DNA of 64,000 nucleotides, taken from Brassicibacter mesophilus (lineage in GTDB: Bacteria; Bacillota; Clostridia; Tissierellales; Proteiniboraceae). The DNA lies in the NCBI RefSeq assembly GCF_050433385.1, contig NZ_JBNPXI010000002.1, positions 124,001 through 188,000 of the forward strand. Reading direction: 5' to 3'. The notes below the pieces were generated by a model. The model did not search any database, had not been told where the DNA came from, and worked only from the letters and a program-made list of their open reading frames with translations. The translations under genes and the position numbers were made by a program. Positions 16,987 to 25,797 of the stretch are shown here, piece after piece (within the stretch, counting starts at the first letter, position 1; each line of letters opens with the position of its first letter).

Positions 16987-17751
16987 ATGTATTTGACTGC
17001 TATTACTACAATAATAGGTGTTTTAATAGGCTCTTTTCTAAATGTATGCATTATTAGAATCCCTAAAAAAGAATCTATTGTGTATCCACCTTCACATTGT
17101 ACAAGTTGTGGAGCTAAATTGAAGTCATCTGATTTAATTCCAATTTTTAGCTACATGCATTATAAAGGCAAATGTATATATTGCCAAGAAAAAATATCTA
17201 TCCAATACCTGATCACAGAAATTTTAACTGGCATTATATTTTTATTATCTTATATTAGATTTGGATTATCAGTAGAATTTGTTTTTTATACTATGCTATT
17301 TTGCATTTTAATTATTATAAGTGGAATAGACTATAGTTATCAGATCATTCCAGACGACCTTATTTTGCTTAGTTTTGTTTTGGGGATTACATTTAAGCTG
17401 ATAAGTTATTTATTTCTAGGACAAGCTTTCAGTTTTTTTAATTCTTTTCTAGGAATAGTAGTAGGAGGAGGATTCCTTTTATTTATTTCTATAATATCTA
17501 ATGGAGGAATGGGTGGTGGAGATATAAAACTTATGGCAGTTTTAGGATTATGGATAGGATGGAAGTATACTATTTTGGCATTGTTATTGTCTTTTATTTT
17601 TGGGGGAATATTGTCATTAGTATTGCTTCTGTTGAAAATTAAATCTCGAGGTGAAATGATTCCTTTTGGACCTTTCTTAGCATTAGGGTTTTTAGTCACT
17701 GTTTTGTATGGTAAGAGTATTATTATTTGGTATATGAATGCTATTATATAA
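16987..17751 (+). CDS. pilD: Prepilin leader peptidase / N-methyltransferase PilD
   Basis: Bifunctional membrane aspartyl protease that removes pilin leaders after Gly and methylates the new N-terminus. A zinc-binding tetracysteine is present in the first cytoplasmic loop (CTSCGAKL and CIYCQEK), so the methylase part is kept. Catalytic Asp residues are in SGIDYSYQIIPDD and in the GxGD motif GGGDIKLMA. About eight membrane helices. GTG 16960 opens the frame earlier, but GGGAGGT lies between it and ATG 16987, so the latter is chosen (254 residues). Confidence 0.95.
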   Translation: MYLTAITTIIGVLIGSFLNVCIIRIPKKESIVYPPSHCTSCGAKLKSSDLIPIFSYMHYKGKCIYCQEKISIQYLITEILTGIIFLLSYIRFGLSVEFVFYTMLFCILIIISGIDYSYQIIPDDLILLSFVLGITFKLISYLFLGQAFSFFNSFLGIVVGGGFLLFISIISNGGMGGGDIKLMAVLGLWIGWKYTILALLLSFIFGGILSLVLLLLKIKSRGEMIPFGPFLALGFLVTVLYGKSIIIWYMNAII

Positions 17752-17803
17752 AATTATTTAAATAATCGAGTTTTATATTTAAATAATTATAGGGGTGAAT
17801 TTG

Positions 17804-18907
17804 TTGGAAGCTAAATTGCTAAAGTTATCTAGAAAAGAAATCCTATCTATCGATATAGGATCATTCAACACTAAGTTTGTTTTAGGAAGGTCATCAGGTG
17901 ATGAGGTTTCTGTAAGGAAAATGGTGTCAGCTAAAACACCAGAAAATATTTATCAAGATGGACAAATATTAAATATTAATAATATGAAAGATTTTATTGA
18001 CGGAATAATAGGAGAAGAGAAAATTAGAAGCAATCTTATCTCGTTTTCATTTAATAGTTCTTCGCTGATAATAAAGGAGATTTCCGTTCCTTTTGCTAGT
18101 TCTAAGGACTTAAAACCTATGATTGAATTTGAAATAGAACAATATCTTCCAATAGATATTAGCAAATACAATGTTCAATATAAGCTTACGGGTAGTTTCG
18201 TTGAAGATGGGGTAAAAAAAGCTTCATTCGTTGTGGCTGCTTTACCGAAAGTGATTGCAGACAGTTACTTAAATTTAAGCAATATACTGGGAGTAAAGCC
18301 ATATGCATTAGATATTCACTCGAACTGTGTAAGCAAACTTTTTAATAATAAAGCTAAGATAAATAGTGAACATGAGATAGGTAATGAAACTATAGTAGTG
18401 TTAGATTTAGGTCATATTTCTACAGGAGTAGTAGTTATAGAAAATGGGGAGTTTAAATTTGGAAGGCCATTCAATTCTGGGGGTAAAGATATAGATATTC
18501 ACTTAGCAAATGCTTTTAACCTTACTATTTCAGATGCTTCTGAAAAAAAATTTAGTATTAAAGATTTATCTAATAATTCACTTGATTCACCTTTAGAATC
18601 TATGATTAAGGAAACTACTATTTTGGGATTGAATAATTTGATGCATGAAGTAGAGAGAATCTTTAAATTCTATACAACTAGAACTACCGGTAATAGAATT
18701 GATAAGATATTTATTTATGGAGGAGGTACAGGATTTATAGGTATTGATAAAGTGATTGAAAAGTATTTTAATATACCGACATTCAAGGTTAAAAACATTT
18801 CTGGTATAAATATAGGCTTAGATAAATCTAAGAAAAAAAATGATGATAGTAATGATATAGACATAAGTACATATATAAATGCTGTCGGAGCTATTATTAG
18901 AAAGTAG
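17804..18907 (+). CDS. pilM: Type IV pilus assembly protein PilM
   Basis: Actin-like cytoplasmic ATPase that binds the N-terminus of PilN and links the motor to the periplasm-facing alignment complex. FtsA/MreB-type features: phosphate-1 loop IDIGSFNTKFVLG, phosphate-2 VLDLGHISTGVVV, adenosine motif IFIYGGGTGFIGI. The start GTG 17795 overlaps its ribosome site AGGGGTG; TTG 17804, six bases after the site, is preferred (367 residues). pilN and a pilO-like gene follow, the canonical M-N-O order. PilP and the secretin PilQ are absent, as expected without an outer membrane. Confidence 0.92.
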   Translation: MEAKLLKLSRKEILSIDIGSFNTKFVLGRSSGDEVSVRKMVSAKTPENIYQDGQILNINNMKDFIDGIIGEEKIRSNLISFSFNSSSLIIKEISVPFASSKDLKPMIEFEIEQYLPIDISKYNVQYKLTGSFVEDGVKKASFVVAALPKVIADSYLNLSNILGVKPYALDIHSNCVSKLFNNKAKINSEHEIGNETIVVLDLGHISTGVVVIENGEFKFGRPFNSGGKDIDIHLANAFNLTISDASEKKFSIKDLSNNSLDSPLESMIKETTILGLNNLMHEVERIFKFYTTRTTGNRIDKIFIYGGGTGFIGIDKVIEKYFNIPTFKVKNISGINIGLDKSKKKNDDSNDIDISTYINAVGAIIRK

Positions 18908-18963
18908 ATAAAAGATACCTCAATTTTTAATCACAATATTAAGGAGTAAAGAGGTGAAAATAC

Positions 18964-19536
18964 ATGAACGATATGAATTTTTTTCAGTACTATTATGAAA
19001 AAAAAGAAAATTGTTTAAACAAAGACACTATTTTATATGGAATAATAATACTCTTAATGATTGGTATAGTAGGATATGTTTCTTTCAATTTTGTTAAAAT
19101 AAGCAGACTTACTGCTGAAGCAGCAGCTTTAAAGCAACAAGTAGAAATTAAGAAAGCTGATAAAAAAATTACTGAAATTTTACAGAAAGAAAGAGAAATC
19201 AATGAATTTGGTGAGAAGCTTATGCGTTTAAAAATATTAGATGAGTATATAAATTCTAATGACATAATAAATGAATACTTACTAGACGCTATTACTATGA
19301 GAGTTCCTGAAACAGTTTTTCTCAATTCAATGACATTAACTTCTAACTCTATAACAATAGAAGGAACATCAAAAGATAAAATAGCTATTTCTGATTTTCA
19401 ACATAGATTGGGAGAATTGGAACAATTCGAGACAATTTTCATACCAACTATTTTGCATCAAAATAATTACTATAGCTTTATTATGAGCATTCAGCTTCAG
19501 GAGGGGAGAGAAAATGGAGACCAAGATATTAACTAA
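18964..19536 (+). CDS. pilN: Type IV pilus assembly protein PilN
   Basis: Bitopic membrane protein of the pilus alignment complex. The short cytoplasmic N-terminus has an aromatic/Asn pattern (MNDMNFFQYYYEKKE) that takes the place of the PilM-binding motif. One membrane helix lies at about residues 22-44, then a coiled coil (about 45-90) and a small ferredoxin-like domain (ITEGTSKDKIAISDFQHRLG type). 190 residues, normal. The ribosome site is AAGAGGTG. The 3' end overlaps the next gene by 23 bases, which points to coupled translation and 1:1 stoichiometry. Confidence 0.85.
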   Translation: MNDMNFFQYYYEKKENCLNKDTILYGIIILLMIGIVGYVSFNFVKISRLTAEAAALKQQVEIKKADKKITEILQKEREINEFGEKLMRLKILDEYINSNDIINEYLLDAITMRVPETVFLNSMTLTSNSITIEGTSKDKIAISDFQHRLGELEQFETIFIPTILHQNNYYSFIMSIQLQEGRENGDQDIN

Positions 19537-20908
19537 AAGTTTCTCAAAACGAAATATTAATATAAGCAAAAAAGAGAAGAGGTTACTTATAATACTGCTA
19601 TTTGTAGTGTTTTTATGGATTATTAATAAATTTACTATAACAGTTCAAAGTGCTAAAATATCAGAGCTTGAGCAAGAGAAAGCTAGTTATGAAACTGAGT
19701 TGCATGAAATAAACTCTATACTTGGTAAAGATAAGCTCATAACGGACAAATGGAACGAGGTAAATAAGAATATAAAGTATACTAGAGCAAAATATTTTTC
19801 TAATATTGATCAACCTAAAATAATGCATCTACTAAGTGAAATTATTGATAGTAATAAATTGTATATCCCGAGTATGAATTTTAGTGGACCTGATATAGCA
19901 ACTATAAATGAAATAGAAACTAAATACCTTGGGATATCAATACCTTTTGAAGGAAGTTATGATGATTTAAGTTCTTTTTTCTCTCAGATTAGAAATAGTC
20001 CGAAAAAATTCTTAGTAACTCAGCTAACTTTATCAAAAAAAAATAATAATTTGTTGATTGGTCAGATTGGATTAAATACATATAGTTATGATGAAGTGAT
20101 AGAAGGCTATACTGATTATACATATAAGCCATATGCCCGAAGTATAACTAAAGAAAATCCTTTTAAGTCTTTTGAAGGGTATAAGGAAAATACTGAAGAA
20201 AAAACTGATACAGTCTATGATAATGAAGGCAATCCAATTTCAAATTATAATAGTAATAGGATTGTCATAGAGGATTTTGAAAATAATAATGTATACTTTA
20301 TGACCTCAAGCTCAAACGTTACTGGCAAGGTTTCTTTATTTAATAGTTCTAAGTATGGTAAGCATAGTTTAAGAACGGAGTATTTTATATCAACAGGTAA
20401 TATTGAAGAGAGAGCTTACATAGCACTTGATGATAAAGATATAGTTTTAAAATATCCACCATCATCTTTAGGAGTGTGGGTGCATTCATATGCTTATTCG
20501 CCTGCAACTATAGGGCTTAGATTTAAGGATCAGGAAGGAAATAAAATTGATTTAGAGTTAGTAAGAGGAGTCAATTGGAAAGGCTGGGAGTATATAGAAA
20601 GTATGCCTCCTCAAGATATAAATGTATACCCATTAAAGCTAGACAGACTTTATTTACAGTTAGGAGCAAATAGAGATGACTATGGAGTAATTTTATTTGA
20701 CAATCTAGAAGCACTTTATCCAATCATAGATAAGGAAGATAAAGAGAATACAAGCTATATATTTTACGTAGTACAGTATGGTGATACATTGGAATCTATT
20801 AGTGAAAAAATGTATGGTTCAAATATCAAATCGAAGGCAATAATGAATCAAAACGGCCTTAGTGATAGTACTCTAGAGGCAGGTCAAATATTAGTTATAC
20901 CAAAATAA
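19514..20908 (+). CDS. pilO: PilO-like protein fused to a jelly-roll-like domain and a LysM domain
   Basis: 464 residues, more than twice a normal PilO. Order: membrane helix (about 24-42), coiled coil (about 48-75), PilO-like ferredoxin fold (about 90-185, with FEGSYDDLSSFFSQI), linker, a beta-rich region (about 250-405, with IEDFENNN, YGKHSLRTEY and LGVWVHSYAYSPATIGLRF) that looks like a family CBM/discoidin jelly roll, then a C-terminal LysM (YVVQYGDTLESISEKMYG, ending AGQILVIPK). LysM binds peptidoglycan, so this protein probably ties the alignment complex to the wall. GGAGGGGAG precedes ATG 19514. Confidence 0.82.
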   Translation: METKILTKSFSKRNINISKKEKRLLIILLFVVFLWIINKFTITVQSAKISELEQEKASYETELHEINSILGKDKLITDKWNEVNKNIKYTRAKYFSNIDQPKIMHLLSEIIDSNKLYIPSMNFSGPDIATINEIETKYLGISIPFEGSYDDLSSFFSQIRNSPKKFLVTQLTLSKKNNNLLIGQIGLNTYSYDEVIEGYTDYTYKPYARSITKENPFKSFEGYKENTEEKTDTVYDNEGNPISNYNSNRIVIEDFENNNVYFMTSSSNVTGKVSLFNSSKYGKHSLRTEYFISTGNIEERAYIALDDKDIVLKYPPSSLGVWVHSYAYSPATIGLRFKDQEGNKIDLELVRGVNWKGWEYIESMPPQDINVYPLKLDRLYLQLGANRDDYGVILFDNLEALYPIIDKEDKENTSYIFYVVQYGDTLESISEKMYGSNIKSKAIMNQNGLSDSTLEAGQILVIPK

Positions 20909-20929
20909 TGGCTGAAAAGGGTGATGATT

Positions 20930-22960
20930 GTGAAAAAGTATATTAATTATATTACTATATTGGTTGTAGTATTTTGTTTTTTACTATCTTTTTCCAATAC
21001 AAATTCACATGCTGAACCTTCTAACGAGGGATATAAGGATGGGTATTCAGAAGGATGGCTATGTGGAATAGAAGAAGCAGAGGATGATATAGAAGAAGGT
21101 AATAGAAAAAGCTACTCAAAAGCAATTCCTAGTAATGATGAAATAATAGAAGATTATGAATTAGAAAGAGAAAGTACTAGATACAAAAACTATTTTTTAG
21201 ATGGATTTAAGGATGGGTTTAAGGATGGATACAATGAAACTTACACAACGTCTAAAGATAAAGATGATGAAAATGACAAAGACAAAGAAAAAAGCACAGC
21301 AAACTATGCAGAAGATTTAGGATATGCAACAGGTGAAGCTTATGGGTACAGAGACTATTGTAGCGGCAAATCCAATAGATGGACAAAAGCTGTTCCTTCT
21401 AGTTCATCTATTGCAGAAACATTTGACTTAAAAAGTGAGACTAGTAAATATAGGTCTAATTTTATAGCTATTTTTAGAAACAAATTTAAAGAAGGATACG
21501 AAGAAGGGTATAGGAAGGCTAAATTCACTTCATTTGAAGCTTCTTACTATCAAGGAAATAGTGATGGAGAGTATTTTGGAAGTTTATTAGGTGAAATATA
21601 TGGAAAACAGGATTTTTTCTTAGGCAAGAAAAGCAATTGGGAAAGTAGCTTACCTTCCATAAATAGAATTATTATTGATTTCTCATTAAACAGAGACTCA
21701 GAAGAGTATTTAGAAGCGTTTATATCGTCTTTCGAATATGCTTTTGAACAAAAGTATAATGAATGTTTTAGAAATTCAAATTCTATGGTTAATAGTATTA
21801 TGTACCAAAATGGTTATAAGAATGGTAAAGAAATTGGACTCAAAAGAGGCGAGGGTTTTAGTCAAATGGATTTGCTTCTTGGGCAGCCAAATGATGTGAA
21901 TAGACATAAGTCATATGAATTTGGAATTATTAGAGAATACAGACTTAATCTAGAGACTGAAGAATATCAAAAGGGATTTATAAGTGGCTATAACGAAGGC
22001 CTTACTGAAGGGTATATAAAATCGTATCAAAATTTAAGTCATAATAGTCTTATAACTAAGCTAGAAACTAAAATAATTCCTATAAGTGGAGGAGAAATAA
22101 CTACTGCTGATAAAAGAATTAGTGTTAAAGTAAGTGAGGGTACATATTATAATGATGTAGGATTGTCTATAGATGGTCTTAGAGAAACATATGATTGGTA
22201 CCTGCCATCAAATTATAAGCTAATAAAAGCATCTGATATATACACTTTAAAAATTTCAAACTCGTCTTTTCAATTCAATGACGATAAGACACTAGAATTA
22301 AGCTTTGAGTATTATGGCCCGCAAAGTGGTGGGATATATAAATTTGCAAACAATTTTTGGGTTTATTTACCAAGTAAAATATCACAAAACAGAATTATAA
22401 CTTATATAAAACCAGAATCGATAAATACTAGTAATGGAGTGTACGCTGTCTTTATAGATCAGGAAGCTAAAAACATTAAAGACATAAGATCACATTGGGC
22501 TAAAGATGAAATAAATGCGTATGCTAGAAGAGGACTTGCTGGTCTTTTTGCTGATTACTCATATAGACCAGATGCCCCTATTACTAGAGGGCAGTTATTA
22601 GGACTATTATGCAAGGCTTATAACTGGGATTTAAGTGATCTTGATGCAAATGTGAAACAACTAGAAAAACTTGATGATTATCAAAGCTTTGGGGACTACA
22701 AAAATGTTGTAGCTTACGCGTTGAAAAATGGCTATATGGAGATATATCCTGATAATACTTTTAAAATTTATAACACAGTTACTTACAATCAATTAAATAA
22801 TATTATGCAACAAGTTACTAACGATACTAATTTTAATTGGAGCAATACTGCATATTATATGCTGAATTATAAGGATACTCGAAGCAAGAGCTATAACTCT
22901 ATGGAAAATAATATAACTAGAGCAGAGGCGTTGTATATGCTTTATTTAATAAATGAATGA
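20930..22960 (+). CDS. Exported SLH-domain protein with four internal repeats
   Basis: 676 residues. The signal peptide ends near SHA (residue about 28). Then come four tandem repeats of about 75-80 residues (about 34-105, 130-197, 207-283, 292-367), each beginning with Gly-rich turns such as GYKDGYSEG and ending FKDGYNE-like. A ZU5-like or beta-sandwich segment follows (about 375-505; starts IIPISGGEITTADKRISVKVSEGTY). Two SLH modules close the protein (SHWAKDEINAYARRGL; FGDYKNVVAYALKNGYMEIYPD) and would bind secondary wall polymer. AAAGGGTG fits GTG 20930 better than GTG 20921. It lies directly behind pilMNO and before a terminator, so a pilus-associated wall role is likely. No named family was recognised for the repeats. 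Confidence 0.85.
   Translation: MKKYINYITILVVVFCFLLSFSNTNSHAEPSNEGYKDGYSEGWLCGIEEAEDDIEEGNRKSYSKAIPSNDEIIEDYELERESTRYKNYFLDGFKDGFKDGYNETYTTSKDKDDENDKDKEKSTANYAEDLGYATGEAYGYRDYCSGKSNRWTKAVPSSSSIAETFDLKSETSKYRSNFIAIFRNKFKEGYEEGYRKAKFTSFEASYYQGNSDGEYFGSLLGEIYGKQDFFLGKKSNWESSLPSINRIIIDFSLNRDSEEYLEAFISSFEYAFEQKYNECFRNSNSMVNSIMYQNGYKNGKEIGLKRGEGFSQMDLLLGQPNDVNRHKSYEFGIIREYRLNLETEEYQKGFISGYNEGLTEGYIKSYQNLSHNSLITKLETKIIPISGGEITTADKRISVKVSEGTYYNDVGLSIDGLRETYDWYLPSNYKLIKASDIYTLKISNSSFQFNDDKTLELSFEYYGPQSGGIYKFANNFWVYLPSKISQNRIITYIKPESINTSNGVYAVFIDQEAKNIKDIRSHWAKDEINAYARRGLAGLFADYSYRPDAPITRGQLLGLLCKAYNWDLSDLDANVKQLEKLDDYQSFGDYKNVVAYALKNGYMEIYPDNTFKIYNTVTYNQLNNIMQQVTNDTNFNWSNTAYYMLNYKDTRSKSYNSMENNITRAEALYMLYLINE
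21029..22031 (+). repeat. Four tandem ~80-residue protein repeats
   Basis: Each unit reads roughly G-Y-x3-G-x3-G..., a D/Y-rich turn, an aromatic, then (A/S)-(V/I/L)-P-S-x3-I, F/Y-x-L-x3-(S/T/E), Y-x3-F, and a closing (F/K)xxGYxxGY. Unit 3 has lost several Gly and is the most diverged. DNA identity between units is low, so the duplication is old. Confidence 0.7.
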
Positions 22961-22990
22961 AGATATTAGTGCTATCGACAAATAGAAAAA

Positions 22991-23027
22991 GACAAATCCT
23001 ATAATGTTACAGGATTTGTCTTTTTTT
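22991..23027 (+). terminator. Intrinsic terminator of the first pilus unit
   Basis: Stem GACAAATCCT/AGGATTTGTC, ten-base loop, then seven T. A preceding A run makes it potentially bidirectional. Confidence 0.9.
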
Positions 23028-23165
23028 ATTTATATATGCAAGACTAGAAAAAAATTAAAAAAATAGAGGTATTTTGGAAAAAATAGTGAATATTTCAAAT
23101 ATATACTGTTCTAATACTGTATATATAGTTTCGTGAAACATTATTATATTTTGGAGTGAGGGTTT

Positions 23166-23528
23166 ATGGTAAAAAGATTAAACAACAACATAGGGCTTTC
23201 ACTTATAGAGTTACTATTCACTTTGGCTATATTAGGAATAACAGTCATTGCTGTTTCATCACTGCTAGTTAATACCGCTAAGATAAACAAAAAATCCGAA
23301 CAACAATATAATGCTACTTTATTAGCTCAAAGCTATATGGAATGTATCAAAGCTTCTAGTGATATCAACATTGGTAGAACTATTCATTTTGATGATGATT
23401 TTAAAATTATAATTGATATAAGTGAAATCGATGAATACCACGACAAGATGTATAAAGTTATTATTGAGATTATTAGTAATGGAAATATATTAGAAAAGTT
23501 AGGGAGCTATAAAGTTCTCTATTATTAG
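23166..23528 (+). CDS. Minor pilin, PilV/GspI-like
   Basis: 120-residue prepilin. The leader MVKRLNNNIG precedes LSLIELLFTLAILGITVIAV; the residue after the Gly is Leu instead of Phe, with Glu at position 5 kept. Short globular tail. GGAGTGAGGG lies before the ATG. First gene of a second minor-pilin cluster separated from the first by a terminator. Confidence 0.82.
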   Translation: MVKRLNNNIGLSLIELLFTLAILGITVIAVSSLLVNTAKINKKSEQQYNATLLAQSYMECIKASSDINIGRTIHFDDDFKIIIDISEIDEYHDKMYKVIIEIISNGNILEKLGSYKVLYY

Positions 23529-23538
23529 GAGTGATACT

Positions 23539-24192
23539 GTGAAAAGAAAAAAAATTAACTGCAAAGGTTCAGCTCTAGTTTTCTTACTATTTACAATCTC
23601 GGTAATAGTAATAATTGGTAGTGTTGCATTATCAGTGTCAGTAATGAATTATAAAATGAAAAAACTAAATAGTCAAATGAAAAAAGCTTTTTATTCATCC
23701 GAGGCAGGTATTGATGAGGCATATATGATGTCTAGGCAGTTTATAAGTGAAGCAATTAATTATGCATTTAATAAAACAAAAGATTATACCGAAGTTGAGA
23801 AACAAAGTCGCAATGTTTACTCTGATATGAAAGATGACTTAAATGATAAGAACTATACTAATGAAATATTCCAGTCTTATTTTAAGAATTATTTGAAGGG
23901 AACATGTATGGATGTAGATTCAACAAAAGGACTAATAAATTTGCTAAATAATAGTACCTCATATTTAATATATGAAAACGGATATCCTAGAATAGCTGCA
24001 AGTCTTATAGAGAATCCAAATGATTTTTTGGTAGAAGTAAAGTCAACGTATATATATCAGAACATAAAAAAAGAAATAGTATTAAAATTAAAAGTAGATA
24101 TCCCGAAATATGATGACGAAACAATACGCTTTGGTGCCAATGTCGATGAATTAATACATGTTATTGATTGGAAAATAGAAAGAGAGATTTAA
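23539..24192 (+). CDS. PilX-like pilus protein
   Basis: 217 residues. The N-terminal helix (GSALVFLLFTISVIVIIGSV) lacks the prepilin signature and is followed by AFYSSEAGIDEAYMMS, the SEAG pattern of PilX_N proteins. The rest is charged and helical. GTG 23539 follows AGGAGTG. It is the second PilX-like gene in the window, matching the duplication of the minor-pilin set. Confidence 0.72.
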   Translation: MKRKKINCKGSALVFLLFTISVIVIIGSVALSVSVMNYKMKKLNSQMKKAFYSSEAGIDEAYMMSRQFISEAINYAFNKTKDYTEVEKQSRNVYSDMKDDLNDKNYTNEIFQSYFKNYLKGTCMDVDSTKGLINLLNNSTSYLIYENGYPRIAASLIENPNDFLVEVKSTYIYQNIKKEIVLKLKVDIPKYDDETIRFGANVDELIHVIDWKIEREI

Positions 24193-24194
24193 CT

Positions 24195-24761
24195 ATGAGG
24201 CTTATTTCATGTAGTTATAATAAAGGATTTACAATAATTGAACTTTTAATATCTATAGCGTTAACAGGAGTAGTAGTATCTTTAATATTTTCTATTTTAA
24301 TTATAAACAGCAATATGTTCTATGAAGCTGACAATGATATTGAACTACAGCAGCAAGGCCAGTTTATAATTGGGTTTATTGAGGATAAGATGATAGAGGC
24401 TAGTCAAGTTATATATCTAGAGGATATGAGAAGAGTAGCTAAGCAAAATACTAATGAGAAGGTTATGCTTAGAAAAATAATTGTGAAAAATCATCCTAAT
24501 AAAACTGACAAAGGCTATATTTTTCAGCTAAGTAAAGATACTGGAACTAATACATATAATCTAAAGTATGGAATAGGACTATATGGTAGTGCTACTGTAG
24601 AAGCAGGAAATTATATTGAAAAAATTGAAGTAGAGCCAATACCATTTAACAAGACATATGTTGAAGCAGATGGTGTCACTATAATATTATATTTAGATGT
24701 TAATGGGCAAAAGAAAACTTTAAAAAGCAAAATATGCTTTAGGAATTCTCATAGGAGGTAA
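24195..24761 (+). CDS. Minor pilin, PilW/GspJ-like
   Basis: 188-residue prepilin with leader MRLISCSYNKG and FTIIELLISIALTGVVVSLI, then the family-typical segment NDIELQQQGQFIIGFIEDKM. A TTG at 24168 would give an unusually long leader and sits inside the preceding gene; ATG 24195, three bases after that gene's stop, is preferred. The stop codon is directly before the next gene. Confidence 0.83.
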   Translation: MRLISCSYNKGFTIIELLISIALTGVVVSLIFSILIINSNMFYEADNDIELQQQGQFIIGFIEDKMIEASQVIYLEDMRRVAKQNTNEKVMLRKIIVKNHPNKTDKGYIFQLSKDTGTNTYNLKYGIGLYGSATVEAGNYIEKIEVEPIPFNKTYVEADGVTIILYLDVNGQKKTLKSKICFRNSHRR

Positions 24762-24766
24762 TGATA

Positions 24767-25234
24767 ATGAGAAGACAAAAGTATGATAGAGGTATGACGT
24801 TAATAGAACTGCTTGTAGTTTTATCACTTCTTGCAATAATTGCATCTATGGTGATCCCTAAAATAGATAGACGAGATTATTTTCTGATGGCAAGCAGCAG
24901 AATGTTGAGAGATGACATAAGGAGTATAAGATATATGAAGATGACAGAAGGAAAGAATTACAAGATTTCTTTAGAGTATAATAGATATGTTATTTCGCGA
25001 AATAGTATACAAGTAAAAGATGTCAAATTAGAAAAAAACTTTAAGATTGTACATAATATTAGTGGAGGGAATGTTTGGTTTAGCTACATTGGAGCTCCGT
25101 TGCAAAGCGGAACAATAAGAGTCCTTGATGATGAAACTAATAGATATTGTGAAATTACAATAGTTCCAGCTACAGGAAGAATACTATTAAAAAATCAAAT
25201 ATTTGAAGGATATATTAAAAATAAGTCGAATTAA
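24767..25234 (+). CDS. Minor pilin, FimT/GspH-like
   Basis: 155-residue prepilin. The leader MRRQKYDRG is followed by MTLIELLVVLSLLAIIASMVIPKI, with Met in place of Phe at +1 as in many GspH-type pseudopilins. The beta-rich tail includes ITIVPATGRILL, a pattern common in GspH/FimT. AGGAGGT lies eight bases before ATG 24767; ATG 24761 is too close to that site. Last of four genes that together could form a pilus-tip or priming complex. Confidence 0.85.
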   Translation: MRRQKYDRGMTLIELLVVLSLLAIIASMVIPKIDRRDYFLMASSRMLRDDIRSIRYMKMTEGKNYKISLEYNRYVISRNSIQVKDVKLEKNFKIVHNISGGNVWFSYIGAPLQSGTIRVLDDETNRYCEITIVPATGRILLKNQIFEGYIKNKSN

Positions 25235-25270
25235 TAAAACTAAATAAGTTTCTTATGGAGGGAAAGGATT

Positions 25271-25543
25271 ATGGAATTGCATAACTATATGGAAGATACT
25301 GTAAAAAGATGTTTGGATAAGATGATAGATAGATACGAAAATATATGCAAATGCAACAAATGTAAATTAGATATATCTGCTATAGCATTGAATAATTTAC
25401 CACCCAGATATGTAGTAACTGAGCAAGGCAAGCTATTTACAAAAGTTGACGAGATGGAACCACAATATGATGTTGATATTACAAGAGAGATAGCGAAGGC
25501 AATACAGATAGTTTCAAAGTCACCACATCATAATTGTGAATAA
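25271..25543 (+). CDS. comFB: ComFB family protein
   Basis: 90-residue protein matching the ComFB fold: MEDTVKRCLDKMIDRY at the start, a cysteine cluster CKCNKCKLDISAIALNNLPP, then a YDVDITREIAKAI helix. ComFB-family proteins have been reported to bind cyclic dinucleotides and to act in motility or competence. Here the gene ends a type IV pilus locus that also carries a c-di-GMP riboswitch, so a signalling role at the pilus is plausible. The family call is firm; the ligand is inference. GGAGGG precedes ATG 25271. Confidence 0.85.
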   Translation: MELHNYMEDTVKRCLDKMIDRYENICKCNKCKLDISAIALNNLPPRYVVTEQGKLFTKVDEMEPQYDVDITREIAKAIQIVSKSPHHNCE

Positions 25544-25797
25544 ATTACCAAATAGACGTATTATTGCTTATTTTTTTCTATTCAAACATTTAAAATTATG
25601 ATATTATATTATAGGAATTCACTTAACTTGATGGTAACATGTATAAATTCACATTTGGTTATAGTAATATAGTAATAAAGTTTTAAATGGAGTTAATACT
25701 AATGTTACAATGAAGTTTATTTTATTACTGACTACTAGCTTTTTAAGACTACAAAGTCTATAACTATTACAAATTAATAATTACAGGAGGTTTAAAG

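Noticed and set aside
23041..23165. Promoter or operator with repeated ATACTGT before the second pilin cluster
   Set aside because: No convincing -35/-10 pair; two short direct repeats are not enough.
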